Below are positions 12,340-24,500 of a stretch of DNA of 64,000 bases, in pieces. Under the pieces are notes generated by a model. It had not been told where the DNA came from. It made no database searches and saw nothing but the letters and a program-made list of their open reading frames with translations. The stretch is from Callorhinus ursinus (taxonomy: Eukaryota; Chordata; Mammalia; Carnivora; Otariidae). Numbering within the stretch: the stretch's first letter is position 1; each line of letters opens with the position of its first letter. The stretch spans positions 4,537,399 to 4,601,398 of the forward strand of contig NW_020313044.1 in the NCBI RefSeq assembly GCF_003265705.1, in the 5' to 3' direction. The translations under genes were made by a program, and so were the position numbers.

Positions 12340-12887
12340 TTTAAGTAAACATTTTTAGAAGTTTCAGATTTACAGAAAAATTGCAGAGGTAGTACAGTGT
12401 TCCCGTATGTTCCACGTTTCCATTCTGTTACTGGCATCTTAGTATAGTACATTTGTCACAATAATGAACATTATTAGTAACAAAAGTCCATACTTGATTC
12501 AGATTTCCTTAGTGTTTTCCTGTTGACCTTGAGCTGTTCCTGGGTTCCATCCAGAATACCACATACTACATTTAGTCATCTTGTTTCTTTGTCTCCTCTT
12601 GGCTGGCACAGTTGTGCCATCCACTTTTATTGTTAGTATGACTTAAACATCCACTGGATTTTGATGTACCTGGATTGGTCAGGACCTGAAAACCTTTTCT
12701 TGGAGACTGATGACCTAATCCTAGCAGGCTCAGCAAATCATTGCATTTTTTTAAATGTCTCTTTGTGGCTTTAAATCCGTTATTTCTTAGGACACTTCAT
12801 TGTCTTTGTATGGAGTTTTAGTCCATGTACCGGTTATGGTCATTTTCCTACTCAGCTTCATGAGGAAATCATCAAACTGGATAAGTT
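12340..12887 (-). repeat. Old L1 3'-end fragment, interrupted by an old SINE
   Basis: The text 'aaacatttttagaagtttcagatttacagaaaaattgcagaggtagtacag...ctgttactggcatcttagtatagtacatttgtcacaa' follows the reverse-strand L1M end. A tRNA-type SINE follows at 12888. Confidence 0.55.
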
Positions 12888-13008
12888 TGTTGTTGTTGTT
12901 TAAAAGATTGTATTTTTGAGTAATCTCTACACCCAGCGTGGGGCTCAAACTCACAACCCTGAGGTCAAGAGTTGCAGGCTCTACTGACTGAGCCAGCCAG
13001 GTACCCCT
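12888..13008 (-). repeat. Old tRNA-type carnivore SINE
   Basis: Short older SINE subtype (agtaatctctacacccagcg ... ctgagccagccaggtacccc) in reverse orientation. Its target duplication AAACTGGATAAGTT is perfect, at 12874-12887 and 13009-13022. Confidence 0.85.
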
Positions 13009-13227
13009 AAACTGGATAAGTTGATTAGACTTGTGGATCATCTGGACCCACAGGTCTCTGCCCTGGTGTGAGAGGATAAGCTTGCAATCTCAGCTAAATA
13101 CTGAATCCCATGAGTGAGCATCAAGTGGAGACATCTCTTGCTATTGAGAGGAGAGGAGATGGATAATGAAGAAAACACTTGGCGGCCCCTTTGCTAGACA
13201 TATAGCAATCTCAGCAAGATCATTTTT

Positions 13228-13332
13228 TTGTTGTTGTTTATTTAAGTAATCCCTGCACCCAACGTGGGGCTCAGACTCGTGACCCCAAGATCAAGAGCCG
13301 CTCGCTCTTCCAACTGAGCCAACGAGGTGCCC
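13228..13332 (-). repeat. Old tRNA-type carnivore SINE
   Basis: Same short subtype as the copy at 12888, also reversed. The target duplication is CAGCAAGATCATTTTT (13212-13227) and CAGCAAGGTCATTTTT (13333-13348). Confidence 0.85.
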
Positions 13333-14359
13333 CAGCAAGGTCATTTTTTAGTAGTAGAAGGTTCTAGTTTACATTAGAAATCCCTTAATATACTTAATTT
13401 TTTTTACTTATTTATTTGTTTAGGTTAAGAAAAAAAGAGTTAATTAGATGGGATAATCGTAACACCATTCATTCAACAATTTGGAAGGAAATTTTGGAAA
13501 TCCCATCGAGTATTAACTTTGTCATAAGCATGACCTGCAGGTGGCAGCAGTTCTCATGTTATAAAAATGCAGTAAATAAGACAGTAGTAAAAATAAAAAA
13601 GACAGTATTTTGTTACAGAAACAGGTTTATTTGGGGGATTTTAATTTTCCTCCTCGTGTTCCATTATCGTCTCCTATACATCCTCATATCTGGAATGGCA
13701 TCTAGTGATACCAGCAAGGCAGGAACAGCAGTATTAACCAAAAAATGTAAGGCCACTTAAAACTATACTTGAACCATAGTTGGCATTCAGTTGTTACATA
13801 GAAGGTGTCAGTCCTGTTAGTAGCTCTTGTCTCCGTCCACTGGAGGAAACAAATTAAGTTCTGACGCCCCTAAGTATGACGGATGTGGTACCCTCTGATA
13901 CTGGTAAGAATAGCCAAATGGTCTGCTCCCTGAACTTTGGCTCAGTAAAAACATTTGCTGGCAAACCAGGCTGAGGCTTTGTGGTCAGAGAGCTGGCTTT
14001 GAGGATGTTCTCACCAATATTAGTGATAATTATCAACTTTCAGCATTCACAACCTAGCCTTCGGGTAAATATTCAGGTCTGCTCTAAAGGTTTACCACTC
14101 CAAGGATTCGCATACTTTTCAGAGCCAGAGGGCGCTTTGGAGAGGATAGTGCACATTGAAAACGTAGTGAGATTCTGATGCCAAAGTTGTGAATACAAAG
14201 TCAGCATAGTTACTTCTTTTCTTTCCTTGGCTCTTTTTGACCCCCTTCATTGAATCAACAAACAAACTAAACTAATATTAATGCATCGTCACTGCGTAGG
14301 AATTTAAAAGATGATTGTGTGTCTTACTCTCATTCCCATTCCATTTCTTGCAGCCTGTT

Positions 14360-15660
14360 GTGTTTCCTAGTATTCATTCACTTAACAAATATTGCACACC
14401 TCATGATGGGCCTTACTGTTTTTCTAGGTGCTGAGAATGTAGCAGTGAATAAAACAAACGTAAATCTCTCCCCTTATGCAACTTAAATTCTGATGGAAGG
14501 AGAGAGACACTAAGGAAATGATATGGATTATCACAAGTGAAGTGCTAAGGAGAGAAGTTGGGAGAGGCAATAGGGAGTTAGGTGAGGCAGAGTGATAGTG
14601 GAATTTTCAAGAGTGTAGAAGACTTCATCAAGATAGCACTTGGACAAAGGCTTGGCAGTACCATGTGGGCACTTGAGAGAAGAGAGTCTGGATAGAGAGA
14701 GCAGCAAGGGGACGGGCCCTTGGAGTGAGAGCATGTTGGAGGACTCCGGGCACAGCATGGGGGCCAGTAAGAGCTGAAGTGACTCAGGAAGAGAGTAGTA
14801 AGAGGTGGGATAGGAGAGAATAGCGAGAGGGGAAATGGTGGAGGCAGACTGCTTGAACTTGGGCTTCTAATCTGAGATGGGAGCCTTTCGAGGGCTTTGA
14901 GCCAGAAGTGTGATAGGATCTTAGGTTTTAGGAGTGTGAGCAAGCGTAGAAACAGACCAGTTAGAAAGCTACTGCAGTAACTCAGGTGATAGGTGCAGCT
15001 GGCTTGGAGCACTGTGCCAGCACCTGGAATCCTGGTAAGTGGTCAGATTCTGTACTTAACTTGAAGGTAAAAACTTCAAGGATTCACCAATAGATTGCAT
15101 GTATAATACGAGAAAGTGAGGCATCAGAGTTGATTTCTAGCTCTTTTTGTCTCTCTAGTTGAGATGGGAAAAGCTATAGGTGGCAGAGATTTGCTGGTGA
15201 AGATCAGGAATTTATTTGTGGATAGATGAGTTTGAGATGCCTGGCAAGGATCTCAGTGGAGATGTTGAACAGGCAGTTGGGTATTGTAGTCCGGAACTGA
15301 AGGGAGTCTTGGCCTGAAGATGGAAATAGGGGAGTCAGTGTAACAGATGGTATGTGAAGCCATGAGACTGGATGAAATTACCGAGAGAGTGAGTTGTATG
15401 GGAAGAAGAGGTCCAAAGACTGAGTCTTGGAGCCCCCCAGATGCCACGAGTTCAGGGTGATGTGAAGGACCCAACAGAGGAGACAACGAGCGGCCAGTAA
15501 GGTAAGAAAATCTGAGCGTGATGTCCTGGAAGTCGTGTCAAGTGTGAAGGAAGGAGTGGTCAGCTGTCAGTGCAGACAGGTCAAGTAACATGAGCTCTGT
15601 GCATTGACTTAGTGATCAGTGTGGTCATTGGTGACTTTGACAAGTGTCAAAGTGACAGGG
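14360..15660 (-). repeat. Long L2 fragment (RT C-terminus to 3' end)
   Basis: The reverse strand reads through the L2 3' region. At 15253-15486 a minus-strand frame includes SSLMASHTICYTDSPISIF, a frame-shifted reading of the L2 reverse-transcriptase YADDTQ region. The 3' end appears at 14370 as ttcacttaacaaatattgc. Many stops and frameshifts show it is dead. Confidence 0.75.
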
Positions 15661-17330
15661 GAGGTGGAAAATCTGGAGTGTGTTTGGGAAAGAATGGGGT
15701 ATCCTCACAAAGAGAAAAAATGCTAAGCAAACTGAAAATCAACTTTTCTTTGATCCATCAAAGAATGGAGATCACAGGGAAACCACCACAAAAACTAAAG
15801 AAAAAAGAAAATGCAGAAAATATAAATCACTTCACTGAAAGGAGAAGCTGCTGGAGCCAATTATCAGGATTGAAGCAAATTACTGGGGACTGAATGTGGA
15901 CTCGCTTGAGAGTTTAAAACTCCTGGGAGTTACCCTAAGGGGACCCCACACTTTGGTGGGTTTTACCTCCAGAAGTTTCCTTAGGTTCTCAATGTGAAGA
16001 TGGCAGAAAAATCCCCTCCTGCAAGGTGGAGGGGGAAAGTAGCCATTTCAAAATACACCTAGACTTTCTGTTTACATGGCAGAAGGCCGTGCTCAGGGAA
16101 AACTGCTTTGCCTGAGTCTTCTCTGACCTCGGAGAAGAGCAGCTAGATGGCTTAAGCCCCCTCTAGCCTTCCTGTCTCACATAAGAAAAAAAAGGCTAAG
16201 ACATTTCTGAAGGTTTTGGCCCAGGGACTCCATCTCACTAAAAAGAGACAAAACAGATTTAATCATAAGGTACAGAATAATTCTCCCTAATACCATACCA
16301 TCAGTAGGGCTCCAGTATTATAACAGTGGATTATAGCTTTTAAGAAAGCTACAAGACACAGACTCTATTTCAAGAAGGAGTTTCTAGGGAAACCCAAGCA
16401 CAGAAAGGGAAGACAAAAACAAGGACACCGAAGGCAATCGAAACCTCTGACAGCAGATTGAACACAGCCTAGCTGCTAGTCGTGTAAACATAAAACCTCA
16501 CACTCAAGGCCCGTTGACCTCAGTTCCTGTTACCCAATATATATCATGTCCAGCCTCCAATAGAAAGTATACAAGGATGCTAAGCAGAAAAAAAAAGTCT
16601 GATGAAACAAAGCAAGCATCAGAACCAGACTCAGATATGGCAGAGATTTTAGAGTTATCAGACTGGGAATTTAAAGTAACAATGATTGGTATGCTGAGGT
16701 CTCTGATGGAAAAAGTGGACAACGTATAAGAATGGATGGGTAATATATATAAAAGATGGAAACTCTAAGAATCAAAAAGAAATGCTAAAAACAAAAACAA
16801 GAGAATCAAATACCCTTGAGGGGCTCATCAGTAGTCTCAAAACACCTAAGGAAGGACTCAGTGAGCTTGAAGATATGTCAAGAAAAATGTTCCAAACAAA
16901 TTTGAAGAGAAAAAAGGAATAATGGGGGCGCCTGGGTGGCTCAGTCATTGGGCGTCTGCCTTCGGCTCAGGTCATGATCCCAGGGTCCTGGGATCGAGCC
17001 CCATGTCAGGCTCCCTGCTCAGCGGGAAGCCTGCTTCTCCCTCTCCCATTCCCCCTGCTTGTGTTCCTGCTCTCGCTGTGTCTCTCTGTCAAGTAAATAA
17101 AATCTTCAAAAAAAAAAAAAAAGGAATAATGTTTTTTAAAACGTATGGAATATCCAAGAACCGTGAGACAGTTACAAAGGTATAACATATGCATAATGGG
17201 AATACCAGAAAGGGGGAGCAGAGAGAGGAGAGCCCCAGTAAAGGTAACTCCAGAGGCTTTGCAGTAAAGGGGATCAGAGAATGAGGCTATTATAGGAGGG
17301 GGCAAACAGGGTAGAGTTTTGTTTTTAGGG
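15661..17330 (+). repeat. Old L1/HAL1-type ORF1 fragment
   Basis: A 71-codon open frame at 16514-16729 contains SEPDSDMAEILELSDWEFKV followed by LRSLMEKVDNV, a diverged form of the L1/HAL1 ORF1 coiled-coil start. Downstream text still resembles the same ORF (ggctcatcagtagtctc, agtgagcttgaagatatgtc) but is broken. A Can-SINE (16925-17119) splits it. It is a relic, not a functional gene. Confidence 0.65.
16925..17119 (+). repeat. Can-SINE
   Basis: Forward full-length copy inserted in the L1/HAL1 remnant. The target duplication, AAAAAAGGAATAATG, flanks it (left copy ends 16924, right copy ends 17131). Confidence 0.92.
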
Positions 17331-17514
17331 GCGCCTAGGTGGCTCTGTTAAGCATCCGACTCGATTTAGGCTCAGGTCATGATCTCAGGATCATGAGATT
17401 GAGCCGTGTTGGGCTCTGCACTGGGTGTGGAGCCTGCTTAAGATTCTCTCCCTCTCTGCTCCCACCCCTCAGGCTCATGCATGTTCTCTCTCTTAAAAAA
17501 AAAAAAAAAAAAAA
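17328..17514 (+). repeat. Can-SINE (older subtype) with long A tail
   Basis: Forward copy whose body diverges from the young consensus (catccgactcgatttaggct). It ends in about 20 A. The target duplication AGTTTTGTTTTTA is perfect, at 17315-17327 and 17515-17527. Confidence 0.9.
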
Positions 17515-17527
17515 AGTTTTGTTTTTA

Positions 17528-18742
17528 AGATGTGTTTTGTATGCTGATAGGAGTGATCCAGGAAAGCAGGACATTTTGATGCTGCCGGCGGGTGAGGGTC
17601 TTGCTGGAACAATGCCCTCAAGGATGCAAGAGAAGGTGGGATCTAGCCGACAAGTGGAGGGACTGGACAAGGAGCAAAGTATGAGAGGAGGGCTGGCAGG
17701 TCGGTGTGTGTGATGGTGAAGCTTGTGGAAGTTCTTTCCTGATCGCTTCCATTTTCAAGGTCATAGCTGAGAGACAAGCTGGGGGAAAAGCGGGTGGAGG
17801 CTTGAGGCCTTATGAATTAGTCTTAGACTGAACGAATTGGGGGAATATAAGGTGGTTGCCAGCTGGTGTTAAGACCTCCCTTAAAGCCCAAATTACTACG
17901 TTCTGTTTAACATTATTACATAACTCAATATTTTGTCACAATATAATTTGTTGGAAACGTATCCCTGCTTCATAGCATCTCATCACAGTAAGGATTGGGG
18001 TTCCCAGGAATGAGGCATCAAATTTGCACGGTTAGATCTCCTTGGTAGGCCAAGTGGCTACTCTTTTATCATATAATGTGCTACTATTTCCCCTGGTTAT
18101 TGTGTATGGTCATTACTCTTGGCGGTGTGGGGGGGGGGACTATCAGGCATATAGTTGAACAAATTTAACAGGTGCCTTCTAGATCTCAAGGCACCGAGAA
18201 GGATGGGATAGCGCAGTATTTAAAGTCCGCCTTCAGGACGCTTACTTACATTTTGTGGGGAACAAAATACACATCAGGTAGTAAAAGAGCAGGATGAGGG
18301 GGTAGGGACTCTGCATTGCTACTTGATATTGAAGGGTCAGGGAAGATCTCTGATAAATGACATCGAAGCAGAGACCTAAAGGACGGAAGGGAGTAAGGCT
18401 TTGATGTATCTGGGGGAAATAGTGGGCCAGGCCCTTGTATCTATCTCTACTTTCTAAGCAGATTAAATAGAAAAGGTGACACCCATTTATGTCGACATGC
18501 AGCCGCTTTTTACGAAATGCAATAGAACGTTAAACACATCCACTCCTCTCTTGCTGAAATACAATACCATTTATACTTAATAGTACCTTTTTCCTCTTTG
18601 AGTAGCAGATTTGGGGTTTTACAGATTCAACTTGTTCCACTTAACTGTATTTAGTATTTCCTGACTGATCACATTGTCACAACCTGGCCAGTGGGAGCCC
18701 CATTAAACTGGCCGCTTTGTGCTCTCATTAACTGCCCAAGCC
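17528..18742 (-). repeat. Diffuse L2-like remnants between SINEs
   Basis: Pieces such as 'gatctctgataaatgacatcgaagcagagacc' (about 18345) and 'ctagatctcaaggcaccgag' (about 18180) resemble reverse-strand L2. They are broken up and diverged. No gene is seen. Confidence 0.35.
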
Positions 18743-18940
18743 TTTTTTTTTTTTTTTTCAAGATTTTACTTATTTGAGAGAGAGAGACACAGCGAGAGAG
18801 GGAACACAAGCAGGGGGAGTGGGAGAGGGAGAAGCAGGCTTTCCGCGGAGCTGGGAGCCCGATGTGGGGCTCGATCCCAGGACCCTGGGATCATGACCTG
18901 AGTGGAAAGCAGACGCTTAACGACAGCCCCCCAGGCACTC
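18743..18940 (-). repeat. Can-SINE
   Basis: Reverse full-length copy. The flanks CTGCCCAAG (18732) and CTGCCCCAAG (18941) are its target duplication. Confidence 0.92.
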
Positions 18941-19274
18941 CTGCCCCAAGCGTCTTTTAAAGCACCCTTGTTTTTTGGCAACAAGGTATTCCAGGCCCGC
19001 TGTGATCCCTGCCCCAAAATATAATGAGCCCTGAGTCAAACCAGAGGCCCAGTCTGGCGCAGGAGTGTGCATCCCACTTGACAGGCATTAGAACCAGTTA
19101 TAGCCGGATGACACTGCTCTTGGGCCACCAGGGAAACTAAGGCCTGGGAAAGAAATCTTTTTTAAGGTCCTGAATTCGCACAGGCATCTCCAGAGCAGCC
19201 ATCTTGACTAAATTCTTTTTCATTTCATTCTAATACAATTTTTTTTCTAGAACATACCTACTTAAAATGTAATC

Positions 19275-19650
19275 CCTTCTTTACCAGATAGACAAAATGT
19301 GGTATATCCGTACCACAGAATACTGTTTAGCAATAAAAAGGGACTACTGATACGTGTTAAATGGATTAACATTATGCATCAAAAACATGCTTCGTGAAAG
19401 AAGCCAAACCCGCAAGAGGCCATGCCGTAGGATTCCACTGATACGAAATACCCAGAAAAGGTAAATTGTAGAGACAAAGCAGATCTGTGGTCACCTGGGC
19501 TGGGGTAGGAATAGGGAGCTCTTGGGAGGATAGAAATGGATGTGGTAGGAAATTGCACAACTCCATAGACTAAATAAAAATCACTGAGTTGAAAATAGGT
19601 GACTTTTATGGGCACGTCAATTCTATCTTAATACAACTGATAAAAAATTA
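19275..19650 (+). repeat. Old L1 3'-end fragment
   Basis: The pattern 'tggtatatccgtaccacagaatactgtttagcaataaaaag' through 'gattccactgatacgaaatacccagaaaagg' is the end of L1 ORF2/3' UTR in forward orientation. Confidence 0.7.
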
Positions 19651-20084
19651 AACCCTTCTGCCGACTTCTACTTATACCTCAATTGGTTATATTGACCCAA
19701 GATGTTCCATTATATTTACTTTTCTAACAAAAAAACCACCTAAACCTATTTCCCATACCCTGCAGTTTTTATATCCCTCCTGCTCACAAGTCTCCTTATT
19801 CTTTGTAGAAGCCATATCCTCGTTTGGATCCCAGGTACAGCCGGAACATCACGATTTATTGCTCATCTGCTCATGCCCACCATTTTACACAGGTGCTTCA
19901 TTATTACGAACTATTTTCTTTTCCCCCCAATGACTGAAGAGGTCAACAGCTGCCACGATTGTGCTGTCCTTTAGAGCCGTTGTGAGGAGTGTGAAGCGTT
20001 GCTCACCAGCTGTTGCCAAAATATATAAATACCAACCCAGACCACCCTCTGACCTCTGGGGGTGCAAGTCCACAAAGACATATT
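19651..20084. other. Intergenic gap between RNF14 and GNPDA1 3' ends, nothing definite
   Basis: Single-copy-looking sequence just beyond the GNPDA1 3' end. The intergenic interval overall (10.9-20.1 kb) is mostly SINE, L1 and L2 and holds no supported gene. Confidence 0.5.
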
Positions 20085-21428
20085 TCATTTGAAAATATTG
20101 GATTTATTAGAAAATATCACATTGTAAACAAGTCCACTGATCCGTTAGCCTAAGACAGAATGACAGCACAATCACGTATAAAAGCTCAAGACCAAACACT
20201 GGTACCAGACACAGCACTTGAAGAGAGGCCTGAGCCAGTCTCTGAAAGATCTCTCCCAGAAGGAGAGGAAGCAGCAGCTTCAAACAGGCACAGAAATAGG
20301 GAGGCGAAGGCAGCATCCACTCCACGAAGGCTTAGGAGTCAAAAGGCAGAGCAATAAACTCATTTTGTGAACAAGGGGTGAAGGACAGAGGGGCAAAAGG
20401 GTTGTATTTCCTGATGTTCTGGGAACGTCAGCGCGCGCCACAGGAACCTGAGTGGGTTGGAAGGGCAGGGTATTTTAAGTGGGGAAAGGCTATTATTAGG
20501 CAACTTTAGAAGCATTTGGTATGTTGTCTTTGCGTACTCAGGGAAGGAGAACATGTTGCTCGTGTTGTGACTAAACTTGGGCCTGACTGAGCTGTTGCCT
20601 TGGCCTCCATCTCCTCAGCTGAACACACTGATGCTGTGGCAGGATCTGTCGCCCCAGGGAGACCCTGGAACAAAAACATGGGGCTCTGGTGGGAAGAGGG
20701 TTTCCGCCTTCCTCCAGGTGCCAGAGGGTCCCGAAGGGAGGGGAGTCTGACGTGGTTGGGCCCCTTGAGACTGAGTTTATCAGCAAAAGCCGCCTCTTTA
20801 GTCCTAGCCACCCAGATCCTCCTCCCCCAAGGAGTCCTCCAAGTTCATGGAAAGGCCAACTGTGAGAGCAGGGAAAAAAAAAAAAAACAATTAGGGAAAG
20901 AAAGTCAGGAATCATTTTCTTTCCATGGCACTTATAACTGAACAGAAGGTTAAGAGTTTGTTCCTTAATCTGGAACAGTGATTCCCAAACGAAGAGGCAG
21001 GCCTACTCCAGAGAGGCTTTCAAAGAGGTTTGGGCCAAAACACAGAGGCCCCCCCACTACCCCCAATTGAGAATCAGTGTATGTAATGATAGAAATTCCT
21101 GACGGGAGTGTGTTATACATGAGAACAGTGCCAGAGGCAGAACAAAAGCTAAAAAACCCTAATCTGTGTAGGGCAGACATCAAAATTATGGAGTACATTT
21201 TTCAGAGACTTTTTTTCTGATTAAAGTAGGTTACAGAACAAGTCCTTCTCCCTGTAGCTAAACTCTCATGACTAGGCTCCATGCTGCATAGCCAAGAACA
21301 GTAAGTATACCCATTTATCTGGAGTAACCATTCTGGATTAAAGAAATACAATTCTGTCCTCATAAAGGCAATTTCCAGAATTGCTCTGCCTGTCCGAAAG
21401 AAGTACTCGATGCTAGGATGAGCACAGG
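20085..21428 (-). other. GNPDA1: GNPDA1 3' untranslated region
   Basis: This region follows the stop codon on the minus strand and is mostly free of young repeats. A short diverged piece at about 20983-21081, with ends resembling the TIRs of a MER5-type element, may be an old hAT relic. The 3' end is inferred from the AATAAA at 20108-20103. Confidence 0.55.
20103..20108 (-). promoter_or_regulatory. Candidate poly(A) signal of GNPDA1
   Basis: On the minus strand this reads AATAAA, about 1.3 kb after the stop codon. I saw no other strong hexamer between it and the stop. Transcript data would settle the cleavage point. Confidence 0.55.
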
Positions 21429-21529
21429 CTAATCACCGTATGGTTTCTCAGAAGACTGGTTTTTCTCTGTTTCTTTCTCTTTGATACTGTACAAGGGGTC
21501 CACCAACTTGTTATGAACAAGCATTAAAC
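21429..21529 (-). CDS. GNPDA1: GNPDA1 last coding exon
   Basis: The acceptor tttcacag precedes 21529. The exon encodes [18 protein letters not shown] through KPYGD and a TAG stop at 21431-21429. The C-terminal tail is the part that differs most between GNPDA1 and GNPDA2 and among mammals. Confidence 0.94.
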
Positions 21530-24500
21530 CTGTGAAAAATTAAAAACAAAGGTAGTTAATGCAAGTAGAGGCAGAGTTCCACGATTATGAACAATAACAT
21601 CCAGGAGCTCTCAAATTTTGTCCTAGTACTGAAAATCATCTTTTCTCTGTGGCTCCAAATGACAAAAATACTAAGAGTAGGAAAAGAATTTATTATTCCC
21701 AATGAATGCTAGAATCCACGGCCCTTTTGTAAATTCACTCTTTAGAGGTGTTGGCTATTGAAAGGTTAATCTTTTCACCAAAGAATAAATTCCTAATTTG
21801 CCTGCTTAGTAAATGAGGGGTTTCCCCTAAGTATGCCCAAAGCAGCATGTCCTTATTTATTTATTTATTTATTTATTAGATTTTATTTGACACAGAGAAA
21901 GCCAGAGAGAGCACAAGCAGGGGGAACGGAGCGTCAGAGGGAGAAGCAGGCTTCCCACTGAGCAGGGAGCCCGATGTGGGGCTCGATCCCAGGACCCCGG
22001 GATCATGACCTGAGCTGAAGGCAGACGCTTAACTGCCCAAGCCACCCAGGTGCCCCACAGTGTGTCCTTCTTAAAGTAGAAGAGAAAAAGATCCTCATGA
22101 GAGTTAAGTGCCCTACCTAGAGGGGAAGGCCTGGATGAGTCCTGGAAAGATTAAAAAAAAAAACAAACCCTGAGCTTCAATAGCCCTGCCAAGAGATCAC
22201 CACATAGCCCTCAGCTATTTTTCATTTCATTGTCTTCTTGCCTCTATAGAACAAATAGGCCTCCAGAAATAGACCCTTGCAGTCATGGGTGGAGGAGCAA
22301 TGAGTGTGTATTCTGGGACCGTAAGGTTTGGTTTTTATTAACATCAGAGTTGTCTATGAAAATGGCCAGGGCCAGAATACGAGACCCGCTCCTCACACCC
22401 GGCATAGCCCAAACTCCTCGCCCCCTCCCCTCACCTCTGAAATACTTGACGGTTTTCACTTTCAGCTCCAGGGTGGCATCCTCGTCACACACAAATACCG
22501 TGCGGGGATGCTGCTGGAAGGCAGATACGGTCCACATATGGCTCACTCCCTCCTCAATGGCCTTGTACAGAGCAAATGCCTTGTGTGCACCTGTGATGAG
22601 GATCATCACCTGGGGATCAGAAAACAAGCCTGTGATGGAGGAGAATAAGCAGTGGAACCCGGAGTCCAGAAACCTGAGTTCTGGTCCAGTCACCCCCAAC
22701 TGGCTGCAAGCACTGTTGTTTTTAATAGACCATTTTAAGCTGTTAGCTTACAGCACACAGTGCTCCCTGCTCTCTGCCTTACTGCCCAGAGAACCTGAGG
22801 CTGGGAGCATCACCATCCCCATGTTCTGTGATGAGGAAATGCGCTCCAGGGGAGTAAGTAGCTTGCCCCAGGGCATTTCTGACCCAGAGTCCATGCTCTA
22901 GACCACCCTGTAATGGTGCCTCCTGGTACCTTTGATGAAAGCTACGAACACATATGCCAGACAAAGGCCCATGCCTCTAATCCCAGCAGTTGGGACACTG
23001 AGTCGCAGGGGGTCCTAGGCTGGGTGAGTTTTCACAAGTGCAGTCTGAAGAAGAGGGGTTCCAATATGCACCATCTACAAGGGGCCATGGAAGTGATGGT
23101 CATGGTTATATGTGTGGCCGCTGAGGTTCCATCCCACAAAGGCTGCCCCTTAATCTGGTCGCTCTCAATGCCAAGTATTAGACTGACTAATAGGACTTGG
23201 GGTGATGTTTTATGTTCAAATAAAACAAAGGCACGGACTCCCTCAACAGTTAAAATATCAAGAACATAAATGCTGGAAAGTGATTGTGAAGGAACTCTGC
23301 CCTCTAGATTTCATTGTAATTCGATGTACCATGGAGTTGTGAACAGGATTTACTATTTCTCTCTTAAAAGATGAGACATCAGAAGCAAGAGAGAAGGCAA
23401 CTCTTTCTGTTCAGGACCCCAGAACTCCTGATTTCCAGACCCAGGTCCTTTCCCAGACTGTAATACCCTCCCAGAACAGGGAGAGCCCTCACACCCTAGT
23501 GCTTCCACGCTATACGGCCAAACACAGCAGGGTGACCCCCAGAGATACTGAGTCAAGGTCACCCAAGAGAAAGCTGGTGACCTCACTCATTTCACAAAAG
23601 TTCTCTTGAAATAGGGAGCTTTTTCCACTATGTAGATGTTTGTTTACAGATCTGGGCAAAGAAACTTGAAGCTACAATGTCGGTAACTGCTTCCCACTGA
23701 ATATACCCCTGAAAGGAAGAGAAAATGCTTTTAAAATTCCAATGAAAGATGGTAAAGAAACTGGAACCACAAAAAATTAAAATGATACCCAACTTTCTAG
23801 GGAAAAACACACTCAACTGCGTTTAGTCACTTAAATCACACTTCTCCGTGTTTACGAGTCCCCGAGCACAAGGCCATAACCACAAATATCCTGGGGTAGC
23901 AGGGGGAGCTCCCTTCAAACAGTGACCTCCACCAACTGCAGGGAACCAGCAGTCCCTCTCGGTACCTGTGCAAATGCAAATTCCTATTCGGACCTGAGTA
24001 GTGCAGGGCTCCTCTGCCTTGAGAAGCTCCAAAGGGGTGCGTAAGCAGAGGCCGGGGAGCCTGCAGCCTCCCGTGCAGCCAGTGTGGAAAGGGTCCTGCT
24101 GAGAACAGACTAGTGGTTGCCTCCAAAGAGGAAGGAGGACCAGTCAGAGGATCAGCTGGGATTTTAGCCGTATTTATAATGCCTTCATTTTTAGTTAACA
24201 GTGTTGTCAGGTGGTTCCTGTATAGTTAATGACAGAAAGACAAGTCCAACCCCCCAAGGAAGGCCTGGGGACCCCATGTGCCCTTACCTCTCTAGCATCC
24301 ATGAGAGTTCCCACACCCACCGTCAGGGCCATGGTGGGCACCTTGGTGAGATCACCATCGAAGAACCTAGCATTGGCCAGGATGGTGTCCATGGCCAGAG
24401 TCTTCACACGGGTCCTGGACACCAGACTGGAGCCCGGCTCATTGAAGGCAATGTGTCCATCAGGGCCGATGCCTGCCCGGGAGAAACAGCCAGGGCAGCC

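Noticed and set aside
16514..16729. 71-codon frame resembling a protein-coding exon
   Set aside because: It is the start of a decayed L1/HAL1 ORF1 and stops early. It is reported as a repeat rather than a gene.
23353..24126. Several minus-strand frames inside GNPDA1 introns
   Set aside because: They overlap intron sequence, carry no domain, and lack splice sites compatible with the gene.
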